NCBI GenBank assembly: GCA_017744355.1
Contig: JAGIBK010000001.1
Location: forward strand, 558,001 to 622,000
Length of the DNA stretch: 64,000 nt
Direction of reading: 5' to 3'
DNA from: a bacterium
Lineage (GTDB): Bacteria > Cyanobacteriota > Sericytochromatia > S15B-MN24 > UBA4093
Notes under the pieces: model-generated
Told to the model about the DNA's origin: nothing
Seen by the model: the letters and a program-made list of their open reading frames with translations, nothing else
Database searches by the model: none
Shown here: positions 1 through 7,832 of the stretch, one piece after another
How the letters are laid out: every line of letters starts with the position of its first letter
How positions within the stretch are numbered: the stretch's first letter is position 1
Program-made: the position numbers and the translations under genes

Positions 1-219
1 GCGCCCATCCGTCCTATGGGACGTTTAGGCCGTACTATCTTCTACCAAGAGGGATTACCTTCCCTAGGGGATAGGTGAAGCTCAAAGGCTCGCATACCTT
101 ACCTGCTTGCCCCTACGAAAACCGGGTGAAGCTCACCCGCCCGCTGGACTCACAAAATCAGCGTCCAATGCTTGGGGGCAGGTCAAAAGGACTTTGACGC
201 GAACAGTGGTGTTTTATCT
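1..219. other. non-coding left edge, no gene recognised
   Basis: No convincing open frame is seen. The stretch holds a small perfect hairpin at 123-139 (7-bp arms CGGGTGA/TCACCCG around AGC), and the words GGTGAAGCTCA occur twice, near 73 and 126. It lies beyond the end of the minus-strand DUF4365 module and may be the remnant of a further accessory gene outside the window. Confidence 0.4.
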
Positions 220-251
220 GGCTTTTCTACTTCGACTGAAGTAGAAAAGCC
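220..251. terminator. perfect 14-bp hairpin, probable terminator of the DUF4365 module
   Basis: The arms at 220-233 and 238-251 are perfectly complementary (GGCTTTTCTACTTC on the left) with a GACT loop. It lies 23 bp past the stop of the 485-aa minus-strand gene. There is no long T tract on either strand, so rho-independent function is likely but not certain. Confidence 0.6.
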
Positions 252-274
252 ATCGATTTTAAATGCTCGGCAAC

Positions 275-1732
275 CTATTCAACAAATTCAAAGTACGTCA
301 CATTTGTACCATTGACGCTTTCAGTTGTTCGGCGCAACGCCCCGGTTGGCCCGCCCGTTCCGGAGGTAGAACCAATACTGAAGTTATCGAGGGTTTTCCT
401 AATGGTCTCCGAAGAATACGCGCCTTTTGCATGTCGGACATTGTGTTTTCGAATCCACTCGTAGTATTCAAGTCGAGTAAATTTTTTTGGAAGTAACCCC
501 TCCTCAACGGCGTCCCGCAACTTATGAATGAGGCTTCCACCTGATCGGGGTCTAAGAACTCGGGCCGAAGCAGGAGAAAGTTGGGAAGTTCGCTGCGGGT
601 TCGCGATATCATTATTCTGGATGATAGCATCGAGCACCTCAAAGCTATCTGCTGCATTAATGATCCATCGGCCAGTTGTTTTGTTGATAGTCCCAGAGAC
701 TCTGACCATTCTGCGATTTCCATGCGCAAACATTGCCTTCTGGTAATCATCTTCACTGACGTAGGCTGTAATAATCCTGCTTCTCGTCCCTAAGTCCGGA
801 TCACTAAAAGAAACTCGTACTCTTCGACGGCCACTACCTTCTCGAGCACCGGGGATCCGACTTCTGTCATGGCACTCCAAAACACCACCCGTAACCGTGC
901 CAAATTCCTCGAAATCTTTTTTGATAGCGTCAGCGGCAGCCCAAAGATACTGAGCACTCTCCTCACATAGACGAGGGCTTGCAACTTCTAATGAACTTTC
1001 AATTTTATTAGAAAGATTAACTGAAAAATCGACATCAAAATCAGTAAGTTCCTCACAGAACTCTGCAAAAATCTTACATAAATTGGCATCAAATCCATCA
1101 GCTGTATTGTTTATTAGAGCGGAAGGGTTTTGATTATTTGTTGCTCTTTCCGCATAGGATAGCCCGCGCATGATGCGCTCAATTGCTTTTCTGTTAATAA
1201 TCGCTTGCTCATCTGTCTGACTGTTAACAGGCGATATAACATCAATGCAATAGCTTCCAACTCGAGAGTGAGCAAGTCTAAAGGGTGCAATTTCCGACGG
1301 CTTCTCTGATGTATCTCGCTCGAATTCGGACGCAACATCAATAGCTTTTGCTAATTGAGCAAGTATCGACGATGCAACGCGGAGATCAGGCAAGCCGCCA
1401 AATCGCTCTGCTGAGGTACGGAGTCGCGAAGTAAGGACATCACTTTGGTCGTTGTGTGCCTTGGCTATTGTTGCTAAGAGCTCTCTAGGAGATTTTTCTT
1501 CGAATTCAGCTAAAGATTCGATTGCATCAGCCATTCGTAAAAAATAATCAGAATAGGTGGGATCTAATGGGACAGCGACCTCAAAAAGACCCTTTAGCGA
1601 GTTATTACGAAACAAGGCAATTTGACCCTTCACTCGGTCAATCTTTTGCCAACCTGAGGACACTAGGTATCCAACGAGTTCCAACGGATTAACGGAAGTT
1701 ACCAAGTCTTCTGGAATCCCCTTATAGGCCAC
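275..1732 (-). CDS. uncharacterised protein with OB-fold-like segment, partner of DUF4365 protein
   Basis: About 485 residues, function unknown. The GTG at 1732 is preferred because AGGAGGAG lies 7 nt before it; an ATG at 1759 lies further upstream without such a site. The first ~280 residues look helical. Roughly residues 280-365 alternate short strands and end in V-R-V-S-G-T-I followed by G-R-W-I-I, which resembles an OB-fold. A basic C-terminal part (YYEWIRKHN and on) could be a winged helix. It overlaps the stop of the DUF4365 gene by 11 bp, so the two are translationally coupled. Composition is AT-richer than the core genome. An anti-phage or plasmid-defence role is inferred only from the partner and the location. 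Confidence 0.7.
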   Translation of the reverse strand: MAYKGIPEDLVTSVNPLELVGYLVSSGWQKIDRVKGQIALFRNNSLKGLFEVAVPLDPTYSDYFLRMADAIESLAEFEEKSPRELLATIAKAHNDQSDVLTSRLRTSAERFGGLPDLRVASSILAQLAKAIDVASEFERDTSEKPSEIAPFRLAHSRVGSYCIDVISPVNSQTDEQAIINRKAIERIMRGLSYAERATNNQNPSALINNTADGFDANLCKIFAEFCEELTDFDVDFSVNLSNKIESSLEVASPRLCEESAQYLWAAADAIKKDFEEFGTVTGGVLECHDRSRIPGAREGSGRRRVRVSFSDPDLGTRSRIITAYVSEDDYQKAMFAHGNRRMVRVSGTINKTTGRWIINAADSFEVLDAIIQNNDIANPQRTSQLSPASARVLRPRSGGSLIHKLRDAVEEGLLPKKFTRLEYYEWIRKHNVRHAKGAYSSETIRKTLDNFSIGSTSGTGGPTGALRRTTESVNGTNVTYFEFVE

Positions 1733-2243
1733 GGTCAAGCTCCTCCTGAAAAGATGCATTAATCATCATTTGTTTCAGAGTCGAGGAGGTAAAACGGTTG
1801 TTTCGTTGTATAACTATCGATTGCGTGTGAGTGTTTGAGCTATCAGAAAGACCTTTTAGCTTTGCCCAATACGCACACCTCTTTGCAATTAAGGCATCGT
1901 CCGTCATGGTAAGCCATTCATCTTTTAGTAGAGGAAGTGTTACTACAACCAATAGTCTCGGCGCCATCGAATGGCTGCGAAGGTCGTTATAGTTCTTTAT
2001 AGGCAGTTGGAATGAAAATGAAGTTTCCGTTTCAAACGGATCGCAGGCTGTAGCCTTAAGTTGAACTTGAATTATTGGTGAAGTTAATATCGAGTCTTCA
2101 AGAAGAAGACCACGAGCCGAAATTACAGCATCGATACTGTCTCGGTCTTTTACCGGTCTGTCACAGCTATACCCCGCATGTGCGGCAATTGCGTGGACAA
2201 ACGCGTAGCTCAATTCCTCTTTGATATCGTTTTCTGTGAGCAT
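1722..2243 (-). CDS. DUF4365-type, PD-(D/E)XK nuclease-like protein
   Basis: 173 residues. The N-terminus (NDIKEELSYAFVHAIAAHAG) followed by DSIDAVI and VQLKAT matches the DUF4365 layout, where the Asp and the Q-L-K strand correspond to the core of a restriction-endonuclease-like fold. KNYNDLR and PRLLVVVTLP follow, again as I recall for the family. DUF4365 proteins are common in defence islands but their substrate is not established. It is the first gene of a two-gene unit reading leftwards. About 400 bp upstream is gene-free and contains a tRNA-Lys remnant, which fits an acquired island. Confidence 0.75.
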   Translation of the reverse strand: MLTENDIKEELSYAFVHAIAAHAGYSCDRPVKDRDSIDAVISARGLLLEDSILTSPIIQVQLKATACDPFETETSFSFQLPIKNYNDLRSHSMAPRLLVVVTLPLLKDEWLTMTDDALIAKRCAYWAKLKGLSDSSNTHTQSIVIQRNNRFTSSTLKQMMINASFQEELDRGL

Positions 2244-2657
2244 CCAGGATGGCCGATATACCTTGCGATGGCGGGCGGATGAATTATATCTATCTTACAC
2301 AAACCTCCATTCATCATACTCACTTCATCGACCACATCTCTTAAATTAGAATACGTGTTCTATATGTTTGAAACAGTTAGATTATCTTTATCAGAGCCTC
2401 TATCGCCGAACAAATACCTGCTCGATAGGCTCATCCCCGATGGTGATTATCAGGACCAGTCGCCGGTAGCCGCACACATCCCTGGATCCGCCTTATGCTA
2501 ACTTCTCTTGGCTCTCTGTTTCCCGCGGGTAACGCCACAGCAAAGCGGGCCTAAGGCCAAAATCCCAAGACCCACTCTCTTCCTAAGAGAGATTGCCGGG
2601 ATTCGAGAAGCCGACCAACCCCTTGGCGTCAGAATCCTACCAACGAATACCTCTAAT
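2244..2657. other. gene-free AT-richer gap with tRNA-Lys scar
   Basis: No supported coding frame. The promoter of the leftward DUF4365 module should lie in 2244-2400. The right half contains the decayed copy of the tRNA-Lys 3' end and terminator annotated separately. Confidence 0.5.
2523..2606 (-). repeat. decayed copy of tRNA-Lys 3' half plus terminator (att-like direct repeat, left)
   Basis: In direct orientation this segment matches 4036-4120 over about 84 bp with scattered differences. Shared blocks include CGGGTAAC, AGCAAA, CCCAAGACCCACTC, CCTAAG and GCCGGG-TTCGA. Read on the minus strand it is the T-arm and acceptor end of a tRNA-Lys followed by its terminator. The acceptor no longer pairs properly and the anticodon half is missing, so it is not a functional tRNA. 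Confidence 0.75.
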
Positions 2658-3041
2658 TCAGCCCACTTGCTCTAGTGCATCAAACTGTCTCTCGTCTGCA
2701 AATACTAGAATGTATAGGGTGCGGCGATCCATGGGCTCGCGATAGCCGTCGATGAACTTGTAGGCTGCCTCTCGGCTGCGCCGGGAAAATAACTGGAATG
2801 GCTCGTCCGAAACTCGAACGCAGTACCAGTTGTCGTAGGTTAGCTTGAAGTAGGTACCCGATGCATCCCACACATCGCCACCCAGCACCGCCACATCCGT
2901 TCCGGCCAGAGCATCCAAAACAGCCTTAGCATTCGGCCGATCCCAGCCCGCTTCATGGGCTCCTAAGGGGATCAAAGCCCCCTCGGCAAGAACATCATCG
3001 AGGATCTCGAGTGGAAGGTTTAGGACGTTATCATGCGACAT
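2658..3041 (-). CDS. Imm40-like immunity protein, orphan
   Basis: 127 residues. The pattern LIPLGAHEAGW, then VAVLGGDVWD, YDNWYC, SRREAAYKFIDGY and LYILVFA recalls the Imm40 family of polymorphic-toxin immunity proteins, which neutralise a cognate secreted toxin in the cytoplasm. No toxin gene is adjacent: the neighbours are a small membrane protein and the tRNA scar. Orphan immunity genes are frequent leftovers of toxin cassettes. The ribosome binding site is weak. The family assignment is from memory of motifs, so moderate. Confidence 0.6.
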   Translation of the reverse strand: MSHDNVLNLPLEILDDVLAEGALIPLGAHEAGWDRPNAKAVLDALAGTDVAVLGGDVWDASGTYFKLTYDNWYCVRVSDEPFQLFSRRSREAAYKFIDGYREPMDRRTLYILVFADERQFDALEQVG

Positions 3042-3372
3042 AGGAGCACCCGCGGCCGCTGAGTGTTTGGGCCTCTACAGCAAGTAATAAGCCACTGTAA
3101 GAACCCCAAAACAGTGTATTGGCCCGCTAGGACTTCTTGAGATTCTTCGGTAATTTCTGCAACGTTTTCGCCCTCTTTTCCTGCAAGAGCTTTTTGGCAT
3201 GGATTGTGCATACCCACTGCCTTTCGACCTGCCGTACAGCCAAATTCAGACAAGGGCGTGGTCTCGTGGTTAGTGTATCAGTTACCAAATAGCTACATTG
3301 CATGGTATTCCTCCGACATTGGGAAATTGGCAATAAGCCGAGAATTGTTGAAACGGAGAGCTATTTCTAATT
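3042..3372. other. gene-free gap between the Imm40-like and membrane-protein genes
   Basis: Short overlapping frames occur on both strands but none has a good start or family resemblance. On the plus strand 3246-3262 carries a 17-bp word that is repeated exactly at 21156-21172, just upstream of the LTA-synthase-like gene. Confidence 0.4.
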
Positions 3373-3873
3373 CTAGGCCGGCCGACTTTGAGAATCTAGT
3401 TTCGTTACTGTGAGCCGTGGAGATTCAAACCCCTGGATCGTATTGTCTATCCCTCGAACGAGTACGTAAATTGCATTTCCAAGCGCCAAAAGTTCAGGAA
3501 AGCCGCCTGAAGGAAGTCGATACACAGCCACGTTTATCAACGAATACGCGAAAGATATCTCTAGTATTCCATAGTAATACTTGGATATTCGTCGAAAGAG
3601 ATAGAGCAAAATTCCGGTGCAAGCTAGGATGGCAGCACTTTGGTTGGGGAATGCGGACACTAAATGCTGCAGCGTTCGCAAGCCGTCTTGGAGAAGAAAC
3701 TCAAGCCCGTGCGTGAACACTAATGATAGGCATAGGCAAAGGAGGATGGCCGTTGTTCTCAGGTAGAGGTAGCGCCGAAGATCTCTCTCAAGTCCTACCG
3801 GGTCGGTCTTGGACCGTTCTGCCAAGTGGCCTAGTATTCGTGCATATTCCTGAAGTCTACGACGCCTACTCAT
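3373..3873 (-). CDS. small membrane protein of unknown function
   Basis: 166 residues. An Arg-rich N-terminus is followed by a hydrophobic helix near residues 40-60, a second near 80-100 and a weaker third, so it is probably an inner-membrane protein. AGGA lies about 7 nt before the ATG. No family recognised. It sits in the AT-richer island between the orphan Imm40-like gene and tRNA-Lys, so it may be cargo of the same element. A role as toxin, immunity or phage-exclusion protein is possible but has no direct support. Confidence 0.6.
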   Translation of the reverse strand: MSRRRRLQEYARILGHLAERSKTDPVGLERDLRRYLYLRTTAILLCLCLSLVFTHGLEFLLQDGLRTLQHLVSAFPNQSAAILACTGILLYLFRRISKYYYGILEISFAYSLINVAVYRLPSGGFPELLALGNAIYVLVRGIDNTIQGFESPRLTVTKLDSQSRPA

Positions 3874-4035
3874 AACAAATTCCTGCCCATCGTGGCCAAG
3901 CCCAACTTGTGAAATTGGTCCTTCTCGGACTGATGCGGCATCTTACGCTTTGCTTGGACATGGCTTGGTTGTTTCATGTCAATTCTATTCCCCGGACAGG
4001 GGCCATTCATGGCCTTTCCACTAGACACCCGTTAC

Positions 4036-4120
4036 CCACGGGTAACACCAAAGCAAAAGTGGGCCCCGAGCTAAAAGCCCAAGACCCACTCCATGCCTAA
4101 GTGAGACAGCCGGGGTTCGA
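4036..4120 (-). repeat. tRNA-Lys 3' end and terminator (att-like direct repeat, right)
   Basis: Intact counterpart of the repeat at 2523-2606. It covers the T-loop and acceptor part of tRNA-Lys and about 65 bp past it. Elements that integrate into tRNA genes commonly use the 3' end and duplicate it, which fits the orientation here. Confidence 0.7.
4058..4090 (-). terminator. tRNA-Lys terminator
   Basis: On the minus strand AGTGGG at 4090-4085 pairs with CCCACT at 4063-4058, enclosing an inner G/C-rich arm. TTTGCTTT follows. It lies 12 nt past the tRNA 3' end. Confidence 0.65.
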
Positions 4121-4174
4121 ACCCGGGACCCTCTGATTAAAAGTCAGATGCTCTACCGGCTGAGCTACTGTCTC
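4102..4174 (-). tRNA. tRNA-Lys(TTT)
   Basis: The full cloverleaf reads on the minus strand: acceptor GAGACAG/CTGTCTC, D-arm with AGCTC...GAGC, anticodon arm CTGAC-TTTTAAT-CAGAG region with anticodon TTT, T-arm CCGGG-TTCGAAC-CCCGG, discriminator A. CCA is not encoded. The 3' end faces the accessory region. Confidence 0.95.
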
Positions 4175-4295
4175 ACGGTGAGGCACCAATTTAGCATGGC
4201 GCGCGAGGTAGCGTCAACCGAGCGTGTCCAAAGCCGCAAAACTGCTATCATGGCCGGATACGGCAAGCGATGCTGCGAGGAGAATAGCCTTGACC

Positions 4296-5834
4296 ATGTT
4301 GACCCGATCGGTCGCCGAGACCTACCACGAACTGACCAAGTATTCTCCAGAATCTATCCAGCGTCCGAACAAGATCGACTGGAATCACCCGCCTGACCAG
4401 GTGAAATACTACGCCACGGGCGACGTGGTGGACCTCTCGCATTACCTGACGCTGCTCGAGCGCCCGCGTACGCCTTCTGCTACCTTGCTCGCCGCGCAGA
4501 TGGGGGCCGACGAGGTCTCGCTCGCTCAGCTTTCGCACTTGCTCTACCTCACCAACGGGGTAACGGCGGTCCTGCCCCATCCTCAGCGCGACTTCATGAT
4601 GCGCGCGGCACCCTCGGCGGGCGGTCTCTATCCGACCGAACTGTACGTTGTGAGTCGCGGCTATCCCGGCCTCCCGGACGGTGCTTACAACTTTCAGGTG
4701 CGGGACCACTCGCTGCTCGCCTTCTGGCCCGGCGATCACATGGCGCGCCTTCAGCAAGCTTGCTTCGGGCATCCTGCTCTCGCGGAAGCGGACCTCGCAA
4801 TCGTCGCTTCCTCGGTCTTCTTCCGGAGCGCCTGGCGCTACCAGGACCGGGCCTATCGCCGGATTTGTCTCGACACCGGTCACGTCCTCGGCAATCTGGA
4901 GATGGCAGCCCCTTGGTTCGATCGCATCGCGCTGCCCATCGGTGGCTTCTTCGATGATGAGCTGAACGAGCTGTTCTTCTTTGAGCGCGGAAGCGAAGAG
5001 GCTCTTGCCGTCATCGCTCTGCCGCGCCGCGATCGCATCACCTCCGCGATGCTGGCAGCGCCTACGGCGCTCGCTTCCGAAGTCGAGCTTGGGGCTTCCT
5101 CGCTGCCGGAAGGTTATCGCCTGAGCGCCTTGCATGAGGCTTCTAAACTGCACGCATTGCCCGGTGGTCTTCCCGAGGCGCCGCAGCCTATGGACGAGGA
5201 GTCCAAGGAGCGCTACCCCTTCGCCGTGGCCGAGCCCTTGCAGGGGCTCCCCATCGACTGGGAGCAGGGGATCTCGGATGCGATGATCCAGCGTCGTTCG
5301 ACTCGCGCCTTCAGCGGGGCGGCTCTGAGTCGCCTGGAGCTTGCCACCCTGCTCGATTTCACCTATCGGCCCGATTGCTCGGATGATCCGCGCATCAACG
5401 CCGACCCGCGCTATTTCGACGCCACCATGCTCGGGACCTACGTCGCGGTGAATGACGTCGCGGGCCTGGAGCCCGGTTGTTACCACTACCATCCTGGTCG
5501 TCGAGAGCTTCGCCAGATCCGCTTCAAGAACCTGAGCGAAGAGGTGCAGTACCTCTGCCTCGGTCAGGAGCTCGGCGGGAAGGCGAGCGCTGTGGTCTTC
5601 CATACCGCGAACCTGCCTGCGGCCATCGAGCGGTACGGTGAGCGCGCCTATCGCTACCTGCACCTGGATGCGGGGCACCTCGGCCAGCGCCTCAACGTCG
5701 CGTCCATGCAGATGGGGATCGGCGTCAGCGGCATTGGCGGTTTCTTCGACGACGAAGTCAACGAGCTGCTGGGGATTCCTGAGAGCGAGGCGGTGGTATA
5801 TATTACAACGCTTGGTCGTCCTGCTGAGCACTAG
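4296..5834 (+). CDS. tandem SagB/ThcOx-type nitroreductase-family oxidoreductase
   Basis: About 512 residues, twice the usual length of a SagB-type FMN oxidoreductase, because the domain occurs twice. The first copy runs roughly 1-250 (YHELTKYS start, PSAGGLYPTELYV, LGNLEMAAP, IGGFFDDELNELFF). The second runs 290-510 (QRRSTRAFSGAALS, YHYHPG, HLGQRLNVAS, IGGFFDDEVNELLGI). SagB enzymes oxidise azolines in peptide natural products, but stand-alone copies have no settled substrate, and no precursor or cyclodehydratase gene is visible here. Start: ATG 4296 follows GAGGAG at 4277-4282; TTG 4290 has better spacing, and GTG 4224 has no ribosome site. A hypothetical gene follows 27 bp downstream. Confidence 0.85.
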   Translation: MLTRSVAETYHELTKYSPESIQRPNKIDWNHPPDQVKYYATGDVVDLSHYLTLLERPRTPSATLLAAQMGADEVSLAQLSHLLYLTNGVTAVLPHPQRDFMMRAAPSAGGLYPTELYVVSRGYPGLPDGAYNFQVRDHSLLAFWPGDHMARLQQACFGHPALAEADLAIVASSVFFRSAWRYQDRAYRRICLDTGHVLGNLEMAAPWFDRIALPIGGFFDDELNELFFFERGSEEALAVIALPRRDRITSAMLAAPTALASEVELGASSLPEGYRLSALHEASKLHALPGGLPEAPQPMDEESKERYPFAVAEPLQGLPIDWEQGISDAMIQRRSTRAFSGAALSRLELATLLDFTYRPDCSDDPRINADPRYFDATMLGTYVAVNDVAGLEPGCYHYHPGRRELRQIRFKNLSEEVQYLCLGQELGGKASAVVFHTANLPAAIERYGERAYRYLHLDAGHLGQRLNVASMQMGIGVSGIGGFFDDEVNELLGIPESEAVVYITTLGRPAEH

Positions 5835-5861
5835 TCCGGCGGGGTAAGAGGAGAGCCATTC

Positions 5862-6524
5862 ATGGCGAATGACGGGGCTGGCAAGGGCTTTTTCAGCAAC
5901 CTTTTCGACAAGGTGAAGGCGGGCATGGCGCCTGTGCCTCAGCAGCCTGCTCCCAAGCCTCCGGTCCCCCGGGCTCCCCAGAATCCTAGCTCCACCTTCG
6001 TGCGCAACACGGGCCCCCTGAACGCAACCCCGGCGACGGGCCCGCTTAGGACGCCGCCGATTACCCGGACGCCCGAAGAGCTCGCCGAAGAATCCCAAAT
6101 GCGCCAGGCCTTTATCATGGCTTACCTGAAGGATCCTGACGTGGTGCCCGAGTTCCGCGACCCGAAGTACGTCTACAAGGTCGTCTCGGACGAGCGCAGC
6201 TACCAGACGCAGGAGGTGGCGAAGCTCGAAGAGAAGCTGCGGCTCTTCCTGCAATCGGCCGATCCCGCCTTCCTGATGCCCGGAGAGGACGAAGTGCCGG
6301 CCATGGAGCTTGGGCCCGACGGAGAGCCTTCGCCCGAGGCAATGGCCTTGATCGAGCGTATCGAGGCGAAGCAAGCCTTCCTGGCCCAGCGCGAGGAAAT
6401 CGAGGCGGAGATTCAGAAGATCCGTGACTTCCAGACCAAGCTCTTCCTGATCCTCAAGAACGTAACGGGCATCAAGAAGAAGACGGGCGGCACCGGCTTC
6501 CTCACGCCGCCGCCTGGCGTCTAG
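5862..6524 (+). CDS. hypothetical protein, proline-rich N-terminus and C-terminal coiled coil
   Basis: 220 residues. An amphipathic start (GFFSNLFDKVKAG) leads into a Pro/Ala/Thr-rich linker to about residue 70. A helical part rich in Glu/Lys follows, with a likely coiled coil at 160-205 (ERIEAKQAFLAQREEIEAEI). No signal peptide or known domain. GAGGAG lies before the ATG. It is probably co-transcribed with the SagB-type gene. Function unknown. Confidence 0.75.
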   Translation: MANDGAGKGFFSNLFDKVKAGMAPVPQQPAPKPPVPRAPQNPSSTFVRNTGPLNATPATGPLRTPPITRTPEELAEESQMRQAFIMAYLKDPDVVPEFRDPKYVYKVVSDERSYQTQEVAKLEEKLRLFLQSADPAFLMPGEDEVPAMELGPDGEPSPEAMALIERIEAKQAFLAQREEIEAEIQKIRDFQTKLFLILKNVTGIKKKTGGTGFLTPPPGV

Positions 6525-6682
6525 GCGCAAAGGTTTCAACAAGAGATAGCACCCCAAACAGGGCCGCAGAACTATCGCTCCGCTGCTTCCGCGATTTTCC
6601 TTTGGCTTGGTTGGCCATTCCTGCGCGGCGCGTAGGGGCGTAAGGTGGTGCTTGTAAGCTTGTCGAATGAGAGGAGCTGTCA

Positions 6683-7192
6683 ATGCCCGACCACTCCCCC
6701 CTGCTGGCGCTCACCTTCATGCTGATCCTCGGAGCCGCAGGCTGTGCCTCTGGGCCCGCGCCGATCCCCTTCAAGGATGCTCCCTTGGCGTCATCCCCGG
6801 TCGAAGCGACCGTTACGCCGCAAGATACCTTGAGATCGGTCCTGGCGGCTCTGGATCCGACCCCCAGCGCGCTGCGTCAGAACGTCGCCTTGCCGTTTAC
6901 GGGGGACCTCGACAATCCGGTGGTGATCATCAAGGACGGCCGTTACCATCCCTACTACACCCATGTTCACATGGGCGGCACCGTGACCTGGGTCAACGAG
7001 GACCGGACGACGCAATCGGTGACCTCGCCGGTTCCCGGGGCGGTCACCCGGCAGGGGGACTGGGGCGGGGTCCTGGCGCCCGGCGAGCGCTACACCATGA
7101 CCTTCAATCGCGCCGTTGGCACCTTCACCTACTACTCGACCTTCAACCCCAACCAGCATGGGAACATCATCGTGGTCGGCACCCAGAAGTAA
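6683..7192 (+). CDS. cupredoxin-like lipoprotein lacking copper ligands
   Basis: 169 residues. The signal peptide ends in a lipobox (LGAAGC), so it is a lipoprotein. The C-terminal ~100 residues follow the cupredoxin layout: GGTVTWVNEDRTTQSV, then LAPGERYTMTF, then GTFTYYSTFNPNQHGNIIVV. In blue-copper relatives the first block carries His and the last carries Cys; here these places are Thr/Gln and Ser. Type-1 copper binding is therefore unlikely. GAGGAG precedes the ATG. Compare the blue-copper lipoprotein at 51662, which has all ligands. Role unknown, possibly structural or ligand binding at the envelope. Confidence 0.8.
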   Translation: MPDHSPLLALTFMLILGAAGCASGPAPIPFKDAPLASSPVEATVTPQDTLRSVLAALDPTPSALRQNVALPFTGDLDNPVVIIKDGRYHPYYTHVHMGGTVTWVNEDRTTQSVTSPVPGAVTRQGDWGGVLAPGERYTMTFNRAVGTFTYYSTFNPNQHGNIIVVGTQK

Positions 7193-7206
7193 AAAAAACA
7201 TGCAAG

Positions 7207-7236
7207 AAAAAGCCCTCGCAATTGCGAGGGCTTTTT
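7207..7236. terminator. bidirectional terminator
   Basis: AAAAAGCCCTCGC pairs with GCGAGGGCTTTTT around AATT. It has T runs on both strands and serves the cupredoxin-like gene (plus) and the tRNA-Ala pair (minus). Confidence 0.9.
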
Positions 7237-7242
7237 CGAGAG

Positions 7243-7315
<73 letters not shown>

Positions 7316-7336
7316 GTGGACACTATTCAATTTGAG

Positions 7337-7409
<73 letters not shown>

Positions 7410-7491
7410 GGATTAAAGACCGGTTAATTATCGGGTGTCTTCCGCAGAAGACTTGTTTATATTAACCAAACCTGGCGGGCCTGTCAATACC

Positions 7492-7517
7492 AAACCGGCC
7501 CCCAAGAGAGCCGGTTT
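7492..7517 (-). terminator. hairpin past the 58-aa gene
   Basis: AAACCGGC at 7492-7499 pairs with GCCGGTTT at 7510-7517. It is 24 bp past the stop of the small minus-strand gene. Only a short T run follows. Confidence 0.45.
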
Positions 7518-7540
7518 GAGCGGTTTTCAGAAAATGGGCC

Positions 7541-7717
7541 TTAAAATTTTTGGGTGGTGACGGCCCCGTGCTGGATCCCTTCGGATGCGAGGTAAGCCAC
7601 GACTTGCTCGATGGCATCCTCTTCGTACAACGCGCGGACCAGGCGCTGGAAAGGCCCCTGTGGCGTTTGGGTGGTCACCAAAAAATGGTCCCCGACCAAG
7701 TCGCTCGGACGAAACAT
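7541..7717 (-). CDS. 58-aa hypothetical protein
   Basis: The frame begins MFRPSDLVGDHFLV and ends TTQKF, with codon usage like the neighbouring core genes. GGGGTGA precedes the ATG by 5 nt. A stretch VRALYEEDAIEQVVAYLASE suggests one amphipathic helix after a short beta region. No signal or membrane segment. It is divergent from the histidine kinase gene at 7833. Function unknown; easily missed because it is under 60 codons. Confidence 0.65.
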   Translation of the reverse strand: MFRPSDLVGDHFLVTTQTPQGPFQRLVRALYEEDAIEQVVAYLASEGIQHGAVTTQKF

Positions 7718-7768
7718 CCGATCACCCCCTTCGGCGAAACGAGCAGGATCCCCTAAACGTGCCGTCTG

Positions 7769-7777
7769 TGCTAGAAT
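7769..7777 (+). promoter_or_regulatory. candidate extended -10 promoter of the kinase gene
   Basis: TG-C-TAGAAT lies 56 bp before the GTG at 7833. No good -35 is present, as is usual for extended -10 promoters. Confidence 0.4.
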
Positions 7778-7832
7778 CGTACCCTGATTATCGGCTTATT
7801 AACGGCATCCTCCCCGTCTGGCGAGAGTTTTA

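Noticed and set aside
3020-3413. Three overlapping frames of 68-77 codons in the island gap
   Set aside because: No start signals and low-complexity or Cys-rich translations.
4224-4295. GTG at 4224 as start of the SagB-type gene
   Set aside because: It has no ribosome site, lies 50 bp from the tRNA 5' end, and the extra residues do not resemble the family start.
4248-6683. 811-codon open frame on the minus strand
   Set aside because: It is antisense to the SagB-type gene and the following gene, is Arg/His-rich as expected for a shadow in GC-rich DNA, and has no ribosome site.
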